Notes under the pieces: generated by a model | Database searches by the model: none | Told to the model about the DNA's origin: nothing | Seen by the model: only the letters and a program-made list of their open reading frames with translations | Translations under genes and position numbers: made by a program | From: CAZSWR01 sp964610885 | GTDB taxonomy: Bacteria > Bacteroidota > Ignavibacteria > Kapaibacteriales > UBA2268 | Assembly: GCA_964610885.1 (NCBI GenBank) | Contig: CAZSWR010000001.1 | Coordinates: forward strand, 93,131 to 157,130 | Length of the DNA: 64,000 bases | Reading direction: 5' to 3' | In this document: positions 55,530-63,992 of the stretch, piece by piece | Numbering within the stretch: the first letter of the stretch is position 1 | How the letters are laid out: every line of letters begins with the position of its first letter

Positions 55530-56627
55530 CTATTCCAAACGAGTTTTGAATTTGGCTATACTTAGCATTATTAGAAGTACAACCATTCCGGCCAATATCA
55601 AAAGTTCTTTCCAAACGAATTCGAGGCCCGCACCCTTGAGCATAACTCCTTTGATGGCACGCAAGAAATACGTGGCCGGAAAGATCTGAGTCAGGTACTG
55701 AAGCCATTCGGGCATGTTCTCGATTGGGTAGATAAACCCGGACAGAAGCATAGTGGGCAGCAACAGTCCGATTAAGCATATCATCATCGCGATTTGCTGA
55801 GTGTTCGTTATCGTCGAAATCAGCAGTCCCAACGCCAGCGCAGCGATGATATACATAAAAGTGAGCAAAGAAAACACGCCAACGCTTCCCACGAACGGCA
55901 TACCGAAGACAATGATAGCCAGAACAAGCACGGACAAGGCATTGAAAACGGCAAGCACGATGTACGGAATAACCTTCCCGAGGATGATCACGGCCGGGCT
56001 GAGCGGCGAAACGAGCAACACTTCCATCGAACCGGTCTCTTTCTCGCGAGTTATCGAGATCGAGGTCATCAAAGCAGATATTAGCATCAGAATAAGCGTA
56101 ACCAATCCCGGCACGAACATGTTTGAACTCTTCAGCTCGGGATTGAAAAGCATTTTGACTTCGGGAGTGATTAATTGTTTCGATTGGAATCTTTGAGCGG
56201 AATAATCCATGATTATCGCCGAGGAGTATGAATTCATCATTGTGGCCATATTGGGATTCGAGGCGTCGTTGATGAGTTGGACCGACGCCACGCCCTCGCG
56301 CGAGAGCCTGTCGGCAAATCCGGCCTCGAAAACTATGGCTTGCTTGGCCTGGCCCGATTGGAATACTTGTTCGATTTCGCTGTCGGAGTCCAGATAGCGG
56401 GCCAGATGGAAATATGGCGAAGATACCAATTTGTCGATTAATTCTCTCGAAACATTGTCTTTGGACTTGTCCAGAACGGCGATATCGACGTTGCTGATTT
56501 CGTTCCGCACAGCATATCCGAAGATCAGCAGCTGCGCGATCGGAATTCCGAAGAGCACGAGCAACGTGCGTTTGTCCCGGAAAATGTGTTTTACTTCTTT
56601 TATTACGAATGCACCGAAGGATGTCAT
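55530..56627 (-). CDS. ABC-2 type permease (YbhS-like)
   Basis: 365 residues from the ATG at 56625-56627 (MTSFGAFVIKEVKHIFRDKR). Longer readings would run into the ATPase gene in another frame and have no family similarity. One helix, a long periplasmic domain (about 45-175), then five helices; SISITREKETGSMEVLLVSP is the coupling helix and GFIYPIENMPEWLQYLTQIF the late loop. Starts 62 bases after the second ATPase gene. Together with its paralogue it should export a hydrophobic drug or ion. Confidence 0.9.
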   Translation of the reverse strand: MTSFGAFVIKEVKHIFRDKRTLLVLFGIPIAQLLIFGYAVRNEISNVDIAVLDKSKDNVSRELIDKLVSSPYFHLARYLDSDSEIEQVFQSGQAKQAIVFEAGFADRLSREGVASVQLINDASNPNMATMMNSYSSAIIMDYSAQRFQSKQLITPEVKMLFNPELKSSNMFVPGLVTLILMLISALMTSISITREKETGSMEVLLVSPLSPAVIILGKVIPYIVLAVFNALSVLVLAIIVFGMPFVGSVGVFSLLTFMYIIAALALGLLISTITNTQQIAMMICLIGLLLPTMLLSGFIYPIENMPEWLQYLTQIFPATYFLRAIKGVMLKGAGLEFVWKELLILAGMVVLLIMLSIAKFKTRLE

Positions 56628-56689
56628 TTTGTGCCTCTGTACTTCAAGTTCTTTTTGAATATTCTGTTTAAATGATTGAATAACAAATA

Positions 56690-57439
56690 TCAAGATCTTT
56701 GATAGTTTTCGCCCCGAGCAATTTTGATAAAGACTTCGTCCATCGAATCGGACGCGAACGTCTTCTTTAGGCCCGAAGGCGTGTCCAAAGCTCTGATTTC
56801 GCCATCGACCATCATCGAGATCCTGTCGCAATACTCGGCTTCGTCCATGTAGTGCGTGGTAACGAAAACCGTCGTGCCGCTGTCCGCCGCCGCATAAATC
56901 AGCTCCCAGAATTGCCGACGAGTGATTGGATCCACTCCGCCGGTCGGTTCGTCCAAGAATACGATTTGTGGCTTGTGGAGAATTGCTGTCGAGAATGCGA
57001 TTTTCTGTTTCCAACCCAACGGAAGCGACCCGACCAAAGCCCGAGCATGCTCTTCCATCCCCAAGCGTTCGAGCAGCTCGCCTGATTTCGATTTGATTTC
57101 TTTGGGCCTCATGCCGTAGATGCCGCCATAGAACTGCATGTTCTCAATGACAGTCAGTTCTTCGTATAGCGAGAATTTCTGGCTCATGTAGCCGATGTTT
57201 TTCTTAATTTTTTCGCTTTGCTTGTAGATGTCGTATCCTGCAACGAGCGCCTGGCCCGAAGACGGTGCGTGCAGGCCGGTGAATATTTTGATGGCCGTGG
57301 TTTTGCCGGCTCCATTCGCGCCGAGGAAGCCAAAGATTTCGCCGCGGAATACATCGAATGATATGCGGTTCACAGCTGTGAAATTGCCGAATACTTTCGA
57401 TATTTCTTTCGATTCGATTACTTTCGTTGATTTATCCAT
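56690..57439 (-). CDS. ABC transporter ATPase, equivalent to the C-terminal half of YbhF
   Basis: 249 residues. Walker A GANGAGKTTAIKIF, Walker B QIVFLDEPTGGVDP, H-loop VTTHYMDEA. The signature reads SLPLGWKQKIAFSTA in place of LSGGQ; LPLGW is what I recall for the second half of E. coli YbhF, so the two ATPase genes correspond to a split YbhF. It overlaps the preceding ATPase gene by 8 bases. Confidence 0.9.
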   Translation of the reverse strand: MDKSTKVIESKEISKVFGNFTAVNRISFDVFRGEIFGFLGANGAGKTTAIKIFTGLHAPSSGQALVAGYDIYKQSEKIKKNIGYMSQKFSLYEELTVIENMQFYGGIYGMRPKEIKSKSGELLERLGMEEHARALVGSLPLGWKQKIAFSTAILHKPQIVFLDEPTGGVDPITRRQFWELIYAAADSGTTVFVTTHYMDEAEYCDRISMMVDGEIRALDTPSGLKKTFASDSMDEVFIKIARGENYQRS

Positions 57440-58349
57440 TTTCTTGCACGCCCATTAAATCGATAAAAACATCTTCAATGTCCGGCGTAATCAATTCTAT
57501 ACGAAAGTTTGCAATCCCGGAGCTGCGAACGAACGTCTCGATCTCGGGTGCTGAGGCGCCAGAGTTTTTATCGATATAGTGAATGGATTCGCCGAACGAA
57601 AACGCTGAATGCGCCCTGCCGGATTGCTTCAGGAATCGGAGCATCGATGATTTTTCCTGAGTAAAAACGCCATATACTTTCCTCGAGAATTCTCGAACGA
57701 TTTGCTCCGGCGCACCGACGCGCAGAAAATTGCCTGTCTGCATCAGAGCGACTCGGTCGCAACGGCCGGCTTCGTCCATGTATGGAGTGGAGACAATGAT
57801 TGAAATTCCTTGCTGGCGCAACCGGCCGAGCATGTCCCAGAATTCCTTTCGCGAAACTGCATCGACGCCCGTGGTTGGCTCGTCGAGCACGAGCAAGCGA
57901 GGTTTGTGGATGAGCGCGCAGCAGAGAGCGAGTTTTTGCTTCATGCCGCCGGACAGCTTTCCGGCGCGCCGCTTTTTGAACGGCTCGAGCTGAACGTATA
58001 TTTCTCGTATCAGCCCATAGTTTTCTTCCACAGTCGTATTGAATATCGAAGCGAAGAACTTCAGATTCTCCTCGACCGTGAGGTCCTGATAGAGAGAAAA
58101 CTTGCCCGGCATGTATCCCAAGGCCCGCCTGATGTGCTTAGCTTCGCTAACGGTATCGAACCCGACCACGCGCGCCGTGCCCGAATCGGGCAGCAAGAGA
58201 GTGGTCAGTATTCTGAACAGCGTGGTCTTTCCGGCTCCGTCCGGGCCGATCACGCCGAAGACCTCGCCCTCCGGCACGGAGAAAGTCAGTTCGTTGAGCG
58301 CGAGCACGCCCGGATACGATTTCGATAGTTTATTGACTTCAATAATCAT
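57432..58349 (-). CDS. ABC transporter ATPase, equivalent to the N-terminal half of YbhF; first gene of exporter operon
   Basis: 305 residues from the ATG at 58347-58349 (MIIEVNKLSKSYPGVLALNE), which is the usual ABC start and leaves the operator 20 bases upstream; an ATG-like start 18 bases earlier would place the operator against the start codon. Walker A GPDGAGKTTLFRIL, standard signature LSGGMKQKLALCCAL, Walker B LLVLDEPTTGVD and H-region STPYMDEAGRCDR. A C-terminal extension of about 80 residues follows the cassette. The operon ATPase-ATPase-permease-permease lacks the usual membrane fusion protein and TetR regulator genes. Confidence 0.9.
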   Translation of the reverse strand: MIIEVNKLSKSYPGVLALNELTFSVPEGEVFGVIGPDGAGKTTLFRILTTLLLPDSGTARVVGFDTVSEAKHIRRALGYMPGKFSLYQDLTVEENLKFFASIFNTTVEENYGLIREIYVQLEPFKKRRAGKLSGGMKQKLALCCALIHKPRLLVLDEPTTGVDAVSRKEFWDMLGRLRQQGISIIVSTPYMDEAGRCDRVALMQTGNFLRVGAPEQIVREFSRKVYGVFTQEKSSMLRFLKQSGRAHSAFSFGESIHYIDKNSGASAPEIETFVRSSGIANFRIELITPDIEDVFIDLMGVQENG

Positions 58350-58368
58350 TTCATCCCTTTCAAACAAT

Positions 58369-58405
58369 CAAATGGTTAAACTTATAGATTTAACCATTTG
58401 GTTAA
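58369..58405. promoter_or_regulatory. palindromic operator upstream of the ABC exporter operon
   Basis: caaatggttaaa (58369-58380) and tttaaccatttg (58389-58400) are perfect inverted repeats 8 bases apart; the right arm continues as ttaaccatttggttaa, itself a palindrome of two 7-base arms around tt (58390-58405). Such symmetric sites are typical of TetR-family repressors. It lies 20 bases upstream of the chosen start codon. Confidence 0.75.
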
Positions 58406-58733
58406 TACGCAAACTTAATGAAAAACCAATTGAAAGTCAAGAAGTTTTTTTCTTGTGAATTATTTGAACATGTAATGAAGCAACATTGCACAAAGCAGAG
58501 CTATCCGGTGGGCGATGCACATTAATAGCATTACTGATGTCACTCGCTCATCTTGTATCGTGCCTGTAGTAACGAAAGAGCCGCGCTTATCTGGAAGGCG
58601 GCTCTATATTCTTCATTATTTTGTTTGGATTATCATACTACGATATGCAACGATAATACAAAATTTAGCGTCAGAACTCAATGGAGAATATTCCACTATT
58701 CATTGAATCCTAATCCAATACAGTCTTCAGAAA
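58406..58733. other. 328-bp spacer with one hairpin
   Basis: No gene. It contains the agagccgc/gcggctct hairpin at 58577-58604. The exporter promoter should lie close to the operator at its left end. Confidence 0.5.
58577..58604 (-). terminator. possible terminator of the TPR gene
   Basis: Perfect 8-base stem agagccgc/gcggctct with a 12-base loop, 129 bases after the TPR stop; followed on the minus strand by only three T, so weak. Confidence 0.4.
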
Positions 58734-59573
58734 CTATTTCAATAGTACCTTTTCCATACTTTTTATTCTTTCATAATATTGAGAATTGTCCGTTAACCAT
58801 TTTTTTGCTTCATTCTTCCATAAGATAAAATTCTGTTTATCCTTTTTCAGAAAGAAATTATACGCAAGATTGTAGCAATTCTCGCCATTGTAAGTATTAT
58901 CCTTACATACTGTTAATGCCGTTTTACATGTTTCAGCTGCTTTGTCTATTTGCCCTAATTGAATCAGTGAATAAATCAGCTCTTTGTTTAAATAAGCATC
59001 AGTTGGATTATTCTTTAGAGCATTGTCTAATACGTTAAATGCTTTATCAAACTGATTCAGGCAATTGTATGAAAATGCAAGTTCAACGTCGAGTCCATCG
59101 AACTTAGGATTAACCATTTTGCCTCTTTCGAGGAATGTCAATGCTTTTGCGCATTCATTCCATTCGTTATATATGTATCCCATGCGATACAGTCTTTCCA
59201 CAGAATTTGTATCAGTTTTATAATACTTGAGCCAATCTGGGATGGGTTGTATTTTCAATTCATCGAACTTAGTTTCAGGTATTAATGCAACATAAGTACT
59301 TTTGGGCTGAAGCCTGACCTTAATGCTGTATTGATCACTCTTTTTTGCAATGTACTCTCCTGATGGCGAAATGGAAAAAGTACCTTCATTGTTAAACGTC
59401 AAACCAGCTTGTGTGTCAATATAAATGAAGCCAAAAGTGTAGGTGCTATCTTTATTCATTTCAAACGCGACCCATTTGTTTTCGCATTCGACAAACCGTT
59501 TGTTGAAATTTAATGCTGTTTGTGCGTTAAGACTTGTAACGGCAAGTGCAAGAATAATAAGCAAGTATCTCAT
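58734..59573 (-). CDS. secreted TPR-repeat protein
   Basis: 279 residues from the ATG at 59571-59573 (MRYLLIILALAVTSLNAQTA, a signal peptide). The N-terminal 110 residues are beta-rich and unrecognised. From about 125 there are four or five TPR-like helical pairs (YRMGYIYNEWNECAKALTFL, ELAFSYNCLNQFDKAFNVLD, KELIYSLIQLGQIDKAAETC, YNLAYNFFLKKDKQNFILW) for protein-protein contact in the periplasm. Codon use is more AT-rich than in most neighbours. Transcribed alone. Confidence 0.8.
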   Translation of the reverse strand: MRYLLIILALAVTSLNAQTALNFNKRFVECENKWVAFEMNKDSTYTFGFIYIDTQAGLTFNNEGTFSISPSGEYIAKKSDQYSIKVRLQPKSTYVALIPETKFDELKIQPIPDWLKYYKTDTNSVERLYRMGYIYNEWNECAKALTFLERGKMVNPKFDGLDVELAFSYNCLNQFDKAFNVLDNALKNNPTDAYLNKELIYSLIQLGQIDKAAETCKTALTVCKDNTYNGENCYNLAYNFFLKKDKQNFILWKNEAKKWLTDNSQYYERIKSMEKVLLK

Positions 59574-60084
59574 AATCTTTGGTGTTATGTGTGAATAAAA
59601 TAGCATATAGAAGTTTCAAATATAAACTCGTTGGTTTCGGGTTTGGATTGTCCTTTCCGAAAATCAAAATGCCAGTATGGATAGAACTTCTTTAATGAAC
59701 TCTTAATATATCTACTAATTTACAGAATTCCATTCGAATATCCTAAATAATTTTGCGTAGTATCAAAAAGTGGTATTTGGTGGCGGCCCAAAGAAGTAAT
59801 TATTTGCAACAATGGGTTTTAATCCATTGCCAGTATTATTGTAAATCATTGAAATATCAAAAAATCCCCGAACATCATTTTTCAAAGGGTGCCAAAGAAC
59901 GGCATTCGCGTAACACACTGATAATATTAGAGCTTGAAATATACACAAACCAAATTGCTATACCCTCATCCCCGGCTCTTCTCCCGACGAGTGAAGGGAG
60001 TTATAAACGTGTTTTGGGGGAAGTCCCTCGTCGCACTTTTGGAGAAAGGGTTTTATGGTTTGAGGGCTTTTCTAACGCAAATGA
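59574..60084. other. 511-bp spacer with copy B of the 125-bp repeat
   Basis: No gene. The right third is the repeat at 59953-60079, ending 5 bases before the stop codon of the five-PAS kinase. The remainder is AT-rich and carries the TPR gene promoter. Confidence 0.6.
59953..60079 (+). repeat. 125-bp dispersed repeat, copy B
   Basis: Same block order as copy A at 11168-11293: accctcatccccggc, cttctcccgacg, gggaagtccc, ggagaaaggg and tgagggcttttcta. Differences are point changes and small indels. Confidence 0.7.
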
Positions 60085-62817
60085 TTAGCCTCCGAATCCA
60101 TTCTTCATTCTTGGCAGTGCAATGATGAAATTGCTGCCTTTGCCGAGTTCGCTTTCGACGCGGATAGTGCCGTTGTGCTTTTCAATAAATTCTTTACATA
60201 GAATCAAGCCCAGCCCGGTTCCGGTTTCATTGCTTGTGCCCATCGTAGAAACTTTCGAATCGATACGGAACAGCATGTCTATCGTTTCGGTACTCATTCC
60301 CACACCGGTATCGGATATTGAAATAATAGTATTATCGCTATCATCATTACCGTCAAGAGTAATGGTTCCATCCGGATGAGTAAATTTGATAGCGTTTGAA
60401 ATCAAATTCCGAACGACAGTATTTATCATGTTTTCATCGGCGAATATCGGGAACGACACTGGAATGTTATTAATCAAGGTGATATTTTTGTTTTCTGCGC
60501 TTGGCTTGAGCAGTTTAACAATTTCAACCGACAGAAATTTGAAATTAAACTCACATGGGTTGAACTGAATCTGGCCGCGTTGGGAGCGAGACCATTCGAG
60601 CAAATTCTCTAATAAACTATAGACATTACTTGCTGAATGCTTCATTAAATCTAAAAATTCTCTTCTTTCGATCTCTTGCAAATCATCATAATCATCTGCC
60701 AATAATCTTGAAATTTCTTTAAAATTCCCAAGTGGATTCTTTAAATCGTGTGCAATTATGGAAAAGAATTTGTCCTTTGTCGAATTGGATTCCTTGAGTT
60801 CTGCTTCGCTCGTCCGAAGAGCCATTTCAACGGTCTTCAGCTTGGAAATGTCGTGAGTGCTCGTTCGAGAGCCGATATGCTTGCCGTCTGGAGTAAAAAC
60901 TGGCAATCCGTTAACTTCGACCCAAACAATTTCTCCACTCTTTTTGATCAATCTAAACGTTACAGGTTCCACATTTTCAGCATTTTGGAATAGCCTTTTG
61001 TGAGCGGAAACGGCATATTCATAATCTTCAGGATAAACAACATCGGCAAATGACAGTTTCAAGTATTCTTCAGCAGTATAGCCCATGATGCTTTCAATAG
61101 AGGGGCTGCAATATAGGACTTTATTATCTCGGTCGCGGAACATTTCCCAATCGCTACAGTAATCAGAAATCAACCTGAATTTCAGCTCGCTCTCGGTAAG
61201 TTTTTTATTGACTTCATTCAATTCGTTGATATAATGTTTGATCTTTTCTTCGCTTGCAATCCTCTCGGAAATATCCTCAATAATCCAAATGGAACCCGTA
61301 GTTGGATTATTTATATCGACTGCACTGCCCACGAACCTGCACCAGAATTTTTCGCCATTACTGCGTTTCAACTGAAGCGTTATATCTGAATGTTCGCCCC
61401 TGGCAAGTTTTTCATACTCGTTCGCAAACACATTATATGATTCAACGGAGGGAAAGATGCAGCGAGTGGATTTGTCCTGCATATCCTCGATAGGCATTAT
61501 AAATTGTTCGGCAATTTTTAAATTGCACCATTTGAATTTCCGATCGCTGATATATGCAATACCAACCGAACTGTTTTCTAAAATAATGCTCTGAATTTTA
61601 TTGATTCTCTCGATTTCTTTTTGGGCGGCTTTTAACTTTGATATATCGACGATGATCCCAATCAAGCCTCCGGGCGAACCATCGATTAATGTAAACCCGT
61701 TTACAGAGTATAGAGTAGAGTGTATGTTTTCGTCGGAGAAGTGTAATGGCAACTCGTAGTTGATTTTTTTCGCGTTGGCAATAACGTCAACATCTTCATT
61801 CTGAAAGCGCTCTCTTTCCTCCTTAGTTAAGAATTCCAGATCCAAGGCAGTTTTCCCGGAAAAATATTCTCGTGAGATTCCGAACTCCCTTTCGAAAGCA
61901 CTATTGCATCCAATAAATTCAGCATTTGAATTTTTAACGAAAACGGGATATGGAATGCTGTTGATTAGAGCTTGCTGAAAAGCAAGTTGATTCTTTATCT
62001 CATTCTCTTTTTCTATATTCTCAGTAACGTTCTGCAGATTGACAACTAAGGCATTAACGCCCGGCTCGTCCAACATATTAGTAACAACACAGTCCAAGTA
62101 TATGTATAAATTGTTCTCGCCCAATCGTCTGATCAGTATCCTTTGCGCTTCCTCGGGATTTTCCATTACATAACTAATTATTCTATTTGTATTTTCCACA
62201 TCGTCAGGATGCAGATACTCCGAATAATTCTTACCGATTGTCTCGTCATCCATGACACCGGTTATTCTTGTTGTTGAAGGTGTTCTGTATAAAATAGTAC
62301 CGTCCTTGTCGAGCAAGATAATAGCATCGTGGCTGTTCTCGATTAATGCACGAAACTTCTTTTCGCTTTCGATAAGTGCATTTTCTGTTTTTTTTCTAAT
62401 GCTTATATCTTCCAATAAACCGACAATCCCAATACATTCGCCTTCAGAGTTTTTTATAACATTCTTATGAAAATTTACTTCTCGGTACTTGCCATCATTG
62501 TACTTCACAACGGTTTCATAAGATTGAATTTCTTTTTTGCTAAGCAAATCAAGATCGGCCTGTTTATAAACGTCAGCAGAAGCCTTGTCGGAAACATCAT
62601 ACATATCATGCCCAATAATCTGGTCCCGAGATTTGCCGAGATAGAACTCAAATGCTTGGTTGCATTCAATATATTTGAGTTCAGCATTTTTTGCAAATAA
62701 TGGATATGGAATTGTTTCCAGTATTGCTTTGAGGTTCTCTTCGTTTTGTTTGAGAGACTTTTCCAATCTTTCAAATTCAGCTACTTTCGCTTCCAGTTCT
62801 TCATAGGTCGGTTTCAT
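60085..62817 (-). CDS. five-PAS cytoplasmic sensor histidine kinase
   Basis: 910 residues from the ATG at 62815-62817 (MKPTYEELEAKVAEFERLEK). A short coiled coil precedes five PAS domains, recognisable by their starts: AILETIPYPLFAKNAELKYI, LIENSHDAIILLDKDGTILY, ALINSIPYPVFVKNSNAEFI, ILENSSVGIAYISDRKFKWC and LISDYCSDWEMFRDRDNKVL. The first and third are near duplicates of each other (TIPYPLFAKN / SIPYPVFVKN). The H-box is KFFSIIAHDLKNP (His near residue 690), and HATPase_c shows NLISNAIKF, SDTGVGMS and GTGLGLILCKE. No membrane helix and no receiver domain. No response regulator is adjacent; the next gene is a lipocalin. Confidence 0.93.
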   Translation of the reverse strand: MKPTYEELEAKVAEFERLEKSLKQNEENLKAILETIPYPLFAKNAELKYIECNQAFEFYLGKSRDQIIGHDMYDVSDKASADVYKQADLDLLSKKEIQSYETVVKYNDGKYREVNFHKNVIKNSEGECIGIVGLLEDISIRKKTENALIESEKKFRALIENSHDAIILLDKDGTILYRTPSTTRITGVMDDETIGKNYSEYLHPDDVENTNRIISYVMENPEEAQRILIRRLGENNLYIYLDCVVTNMLDEPGVNALVVNLQNVTENIEKENEIKNQLAFQQALINSIPYPVFVKNSNAEFIGCNSAFEREFGISREYFSGKTALDLEFLTKEERERFQNEDVDVIANAKKINYELPLHFSDENIHSTLYSVNGFTLIDGSPGGLIGIIVDISKLKAAQKEIERINKIQSIILENSSVGIAYISDRKFKWCNLKIAEQFIMPIEDMQDKSTRCIFPSVESYNVFANEYEKLARGEHSDITLQLKRSNGEKFWCRFVGSAVDINNPTTGSIWIIEDISERIASEEKIKHYINELNEVNKKLTESELKFRLISDYCSDWEMFRDRDNKVLYCSPSIESIMGYTAEEYLKLSFADVVYPEDYEYAVSAHKRLFQNAENVEPVTFRLIKKSGEIVWVEVNGLPVFTPDGKHIGSRTSTHDISKLKTVEMALRTSEAELKESNSTKDKFFSIIAHDLKNPLGNFKEISRLLADDYDDLQEIERREFLDLMKHSASNVYSLLENLLEWSRSQRGQIQFNPCEFNFKFLSVEIVKLLKPSAENKNITLINNIPVSFPIFADENMINTVVRNLISNAIKFTHPDGTITLDGNDDSDNTIISISDTGVGMSTETIDMLFRIDSKVSTMGTSNETGTGLGLILCKEFIEKHNGTIRVESELGKGSNFIIALPRMKNGFGG

Positions 62818-63122
62818 GATTATTTTTTGATTTGTTAAAAATCGTGAATAATATTTCGAGAGCAAATCTTATTTCCCTTATTTACAACGTGAATACTCAA
62901 TTACTATATACAAACTATAGTAAACGAATCTTATGAAGAATTATTTCTTTTCGAAAGCGATACTGAGTCCAGATAAATACAACTCTCTACAAAGAATCCC
63001 ACTGGGATTCAATATAAAAATCGTCGTAAAAATACGGTGAGATGAGGTATGGAATGCGATGACATAGAAATGTGGCGAATTGCTGTACTCAGCAAAGGCT
63101 ATTGGGCAGAGCTTAGGGCTGT
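62818..63122. other. 305-bp spacer with a repeat fragment
   Basis: No gene. The stretch 62993-63068 (agaatcccactgggattcaa ... tatggaatgcgatg) matches one at 63779-63830 on the other side of the lipocalin gene. Confidence 0.5.
62993..63068 (+). repeat. dispersed repeat, left copy flanking the lipocalin gene
   Basis: It has a gaatccc-N4-ggattcaa palindrome-like start and ends in tatggaatgcg. Copy at 63779-63830 shares both blocks in the same order, with a shorter interior. Confidence 0.55.
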
Positions 63123-63662
63123 TTATTTCCGCTTATCATGTTCAACCCATATCAGGTCGGATGTGTCATATCCAATCTCATTGGCAATCTTAAGATATTT
63201 ATCTTTAATCTCGGTGGGTATATTGATCTCGCGAGATAGTATCCACAAATAATCAAGGCTTTTCCCTGCAACCAAGGTATATTTGTAGTCATCGTCAATG
63301 GCAATTACATTGTATCCGGAATAAAAAGGTCCGAAGAATGATACTTTAAGCATAGCGATGGTATCATCTCCGACAAATTTTGCTTTTCCTATTGCTTGAG
63401 TCCATTCCAATTTCTTTGTATTATATCCTTGATTTAAAACCTTAATGGTTCCGTCGTCGTTCAAAGAATATTCCGCGGTAGTGTTGCTCAAATCGCGTTC
63501 ATATTTAAAATCTTTTCTGGCAATCTCATACCACTTTCCGAGATATCTATTCTTTTCAAATGGAGTTACTGCCACAGCTCCCTCGGGGATTGTCGAACAA
63601 GAAAATAATCCAATCATGATTATCATCGAAGTAAGTAAATAATATATTTTTTTCATTTTCAT
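63123..63662 (-). CDS. blc: lipocalin family lipoprotein (Blc-like)
   Basis: 179 residues from the ATG at 63660-63662 (MKMKKIYYLLTSMIIMIGLF), or two residues shorter. Lipobox LFSC with lipidation at C22. The lipocalin signature RYLGKWYEIARKDFKYERDL is intact (Trp of the GxW motif), followed by TAEYSLNDDGTIKVLNQGYN and YTLVAGKSLDYLWILSREI. Bacterial Blc binds fatty acids or lysophospholipids at the outer membrane and is often stress-induced. It is alone, between repeat copies. Confidence 0.93.
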   Translation of the reverse strand: MKMKKIYYLLTSMIIMIGLFSCSTIPEGAVAVTPFEKNRYLGKWYEIARKDFKYERDLSNTTAEYSLNDDGTIKVLNQGYNTKKLEWTQAIGKAKFVGDDTIAMLKVSFFGPFYSGYNVIAIDDDYKYTLVAGKSLDYLWILSREINIPTEIKDKYLKIANEIGYDTSDLIWVEHDKRK

Positions 63663-63778
63663 TTTTCCTGGCTTGCAAACAGAGAAAGAACATGAAATAG
63701 GAATTCTCAAAACATCAAAACATAGCACACATAATACAAAACAAATATCTCAACAAAATATTTTATCTCTTCGTTTAT

Positions 63779-63830
63779 AGGAATCCCGCAAGGATTCAAC
63801 ATGAGTAATACCGTATGGAATGCGGTGGTG
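63779..63830 (+). repeat. dispersed repeat, right copy flanking the lipocalin gene
   Basis: gaatcccgcaaggattcaac ... tatggaatgcggtg corresponds to 62993-63068 with an interior deletion. Confidence 0.55.
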
Positions 63831-63849
63831 TGGGTACGACCTACCAATG

Positions 63850-63992
63850 CCACGGGTTGCAGCCATGGCTACTCAAGAGTTCAACCCTGCGGGGTTGATG
63901 TGGGTGGAGTTCGGACTTATTGGTGTCCAGGTCTATGCCACGGATCGTTTATTCTACAGATAGCATCTATTCCACGGGTTGCACCCATGGTT
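63850..63992 (+). repeat. two ccacgggttgca units and one caaccctgcggggttg palindrome
   Basis: ccacgggttgcagccatggc (from 63850) and ccacgggttgcacccatggt (from 63972) are near-identical. A reverse-complement relative appears near 9354-9383. Members of an interspersed palindromic repeat family. Confidence 0.6.

Noticed and set aside
56628..57014. N-terminal extension of the YbhS-like permease
   Set aside because: It overlaps the ATPase gene in another frame and encodes residues unlike the family; ATG at 56627 starts the real permease.
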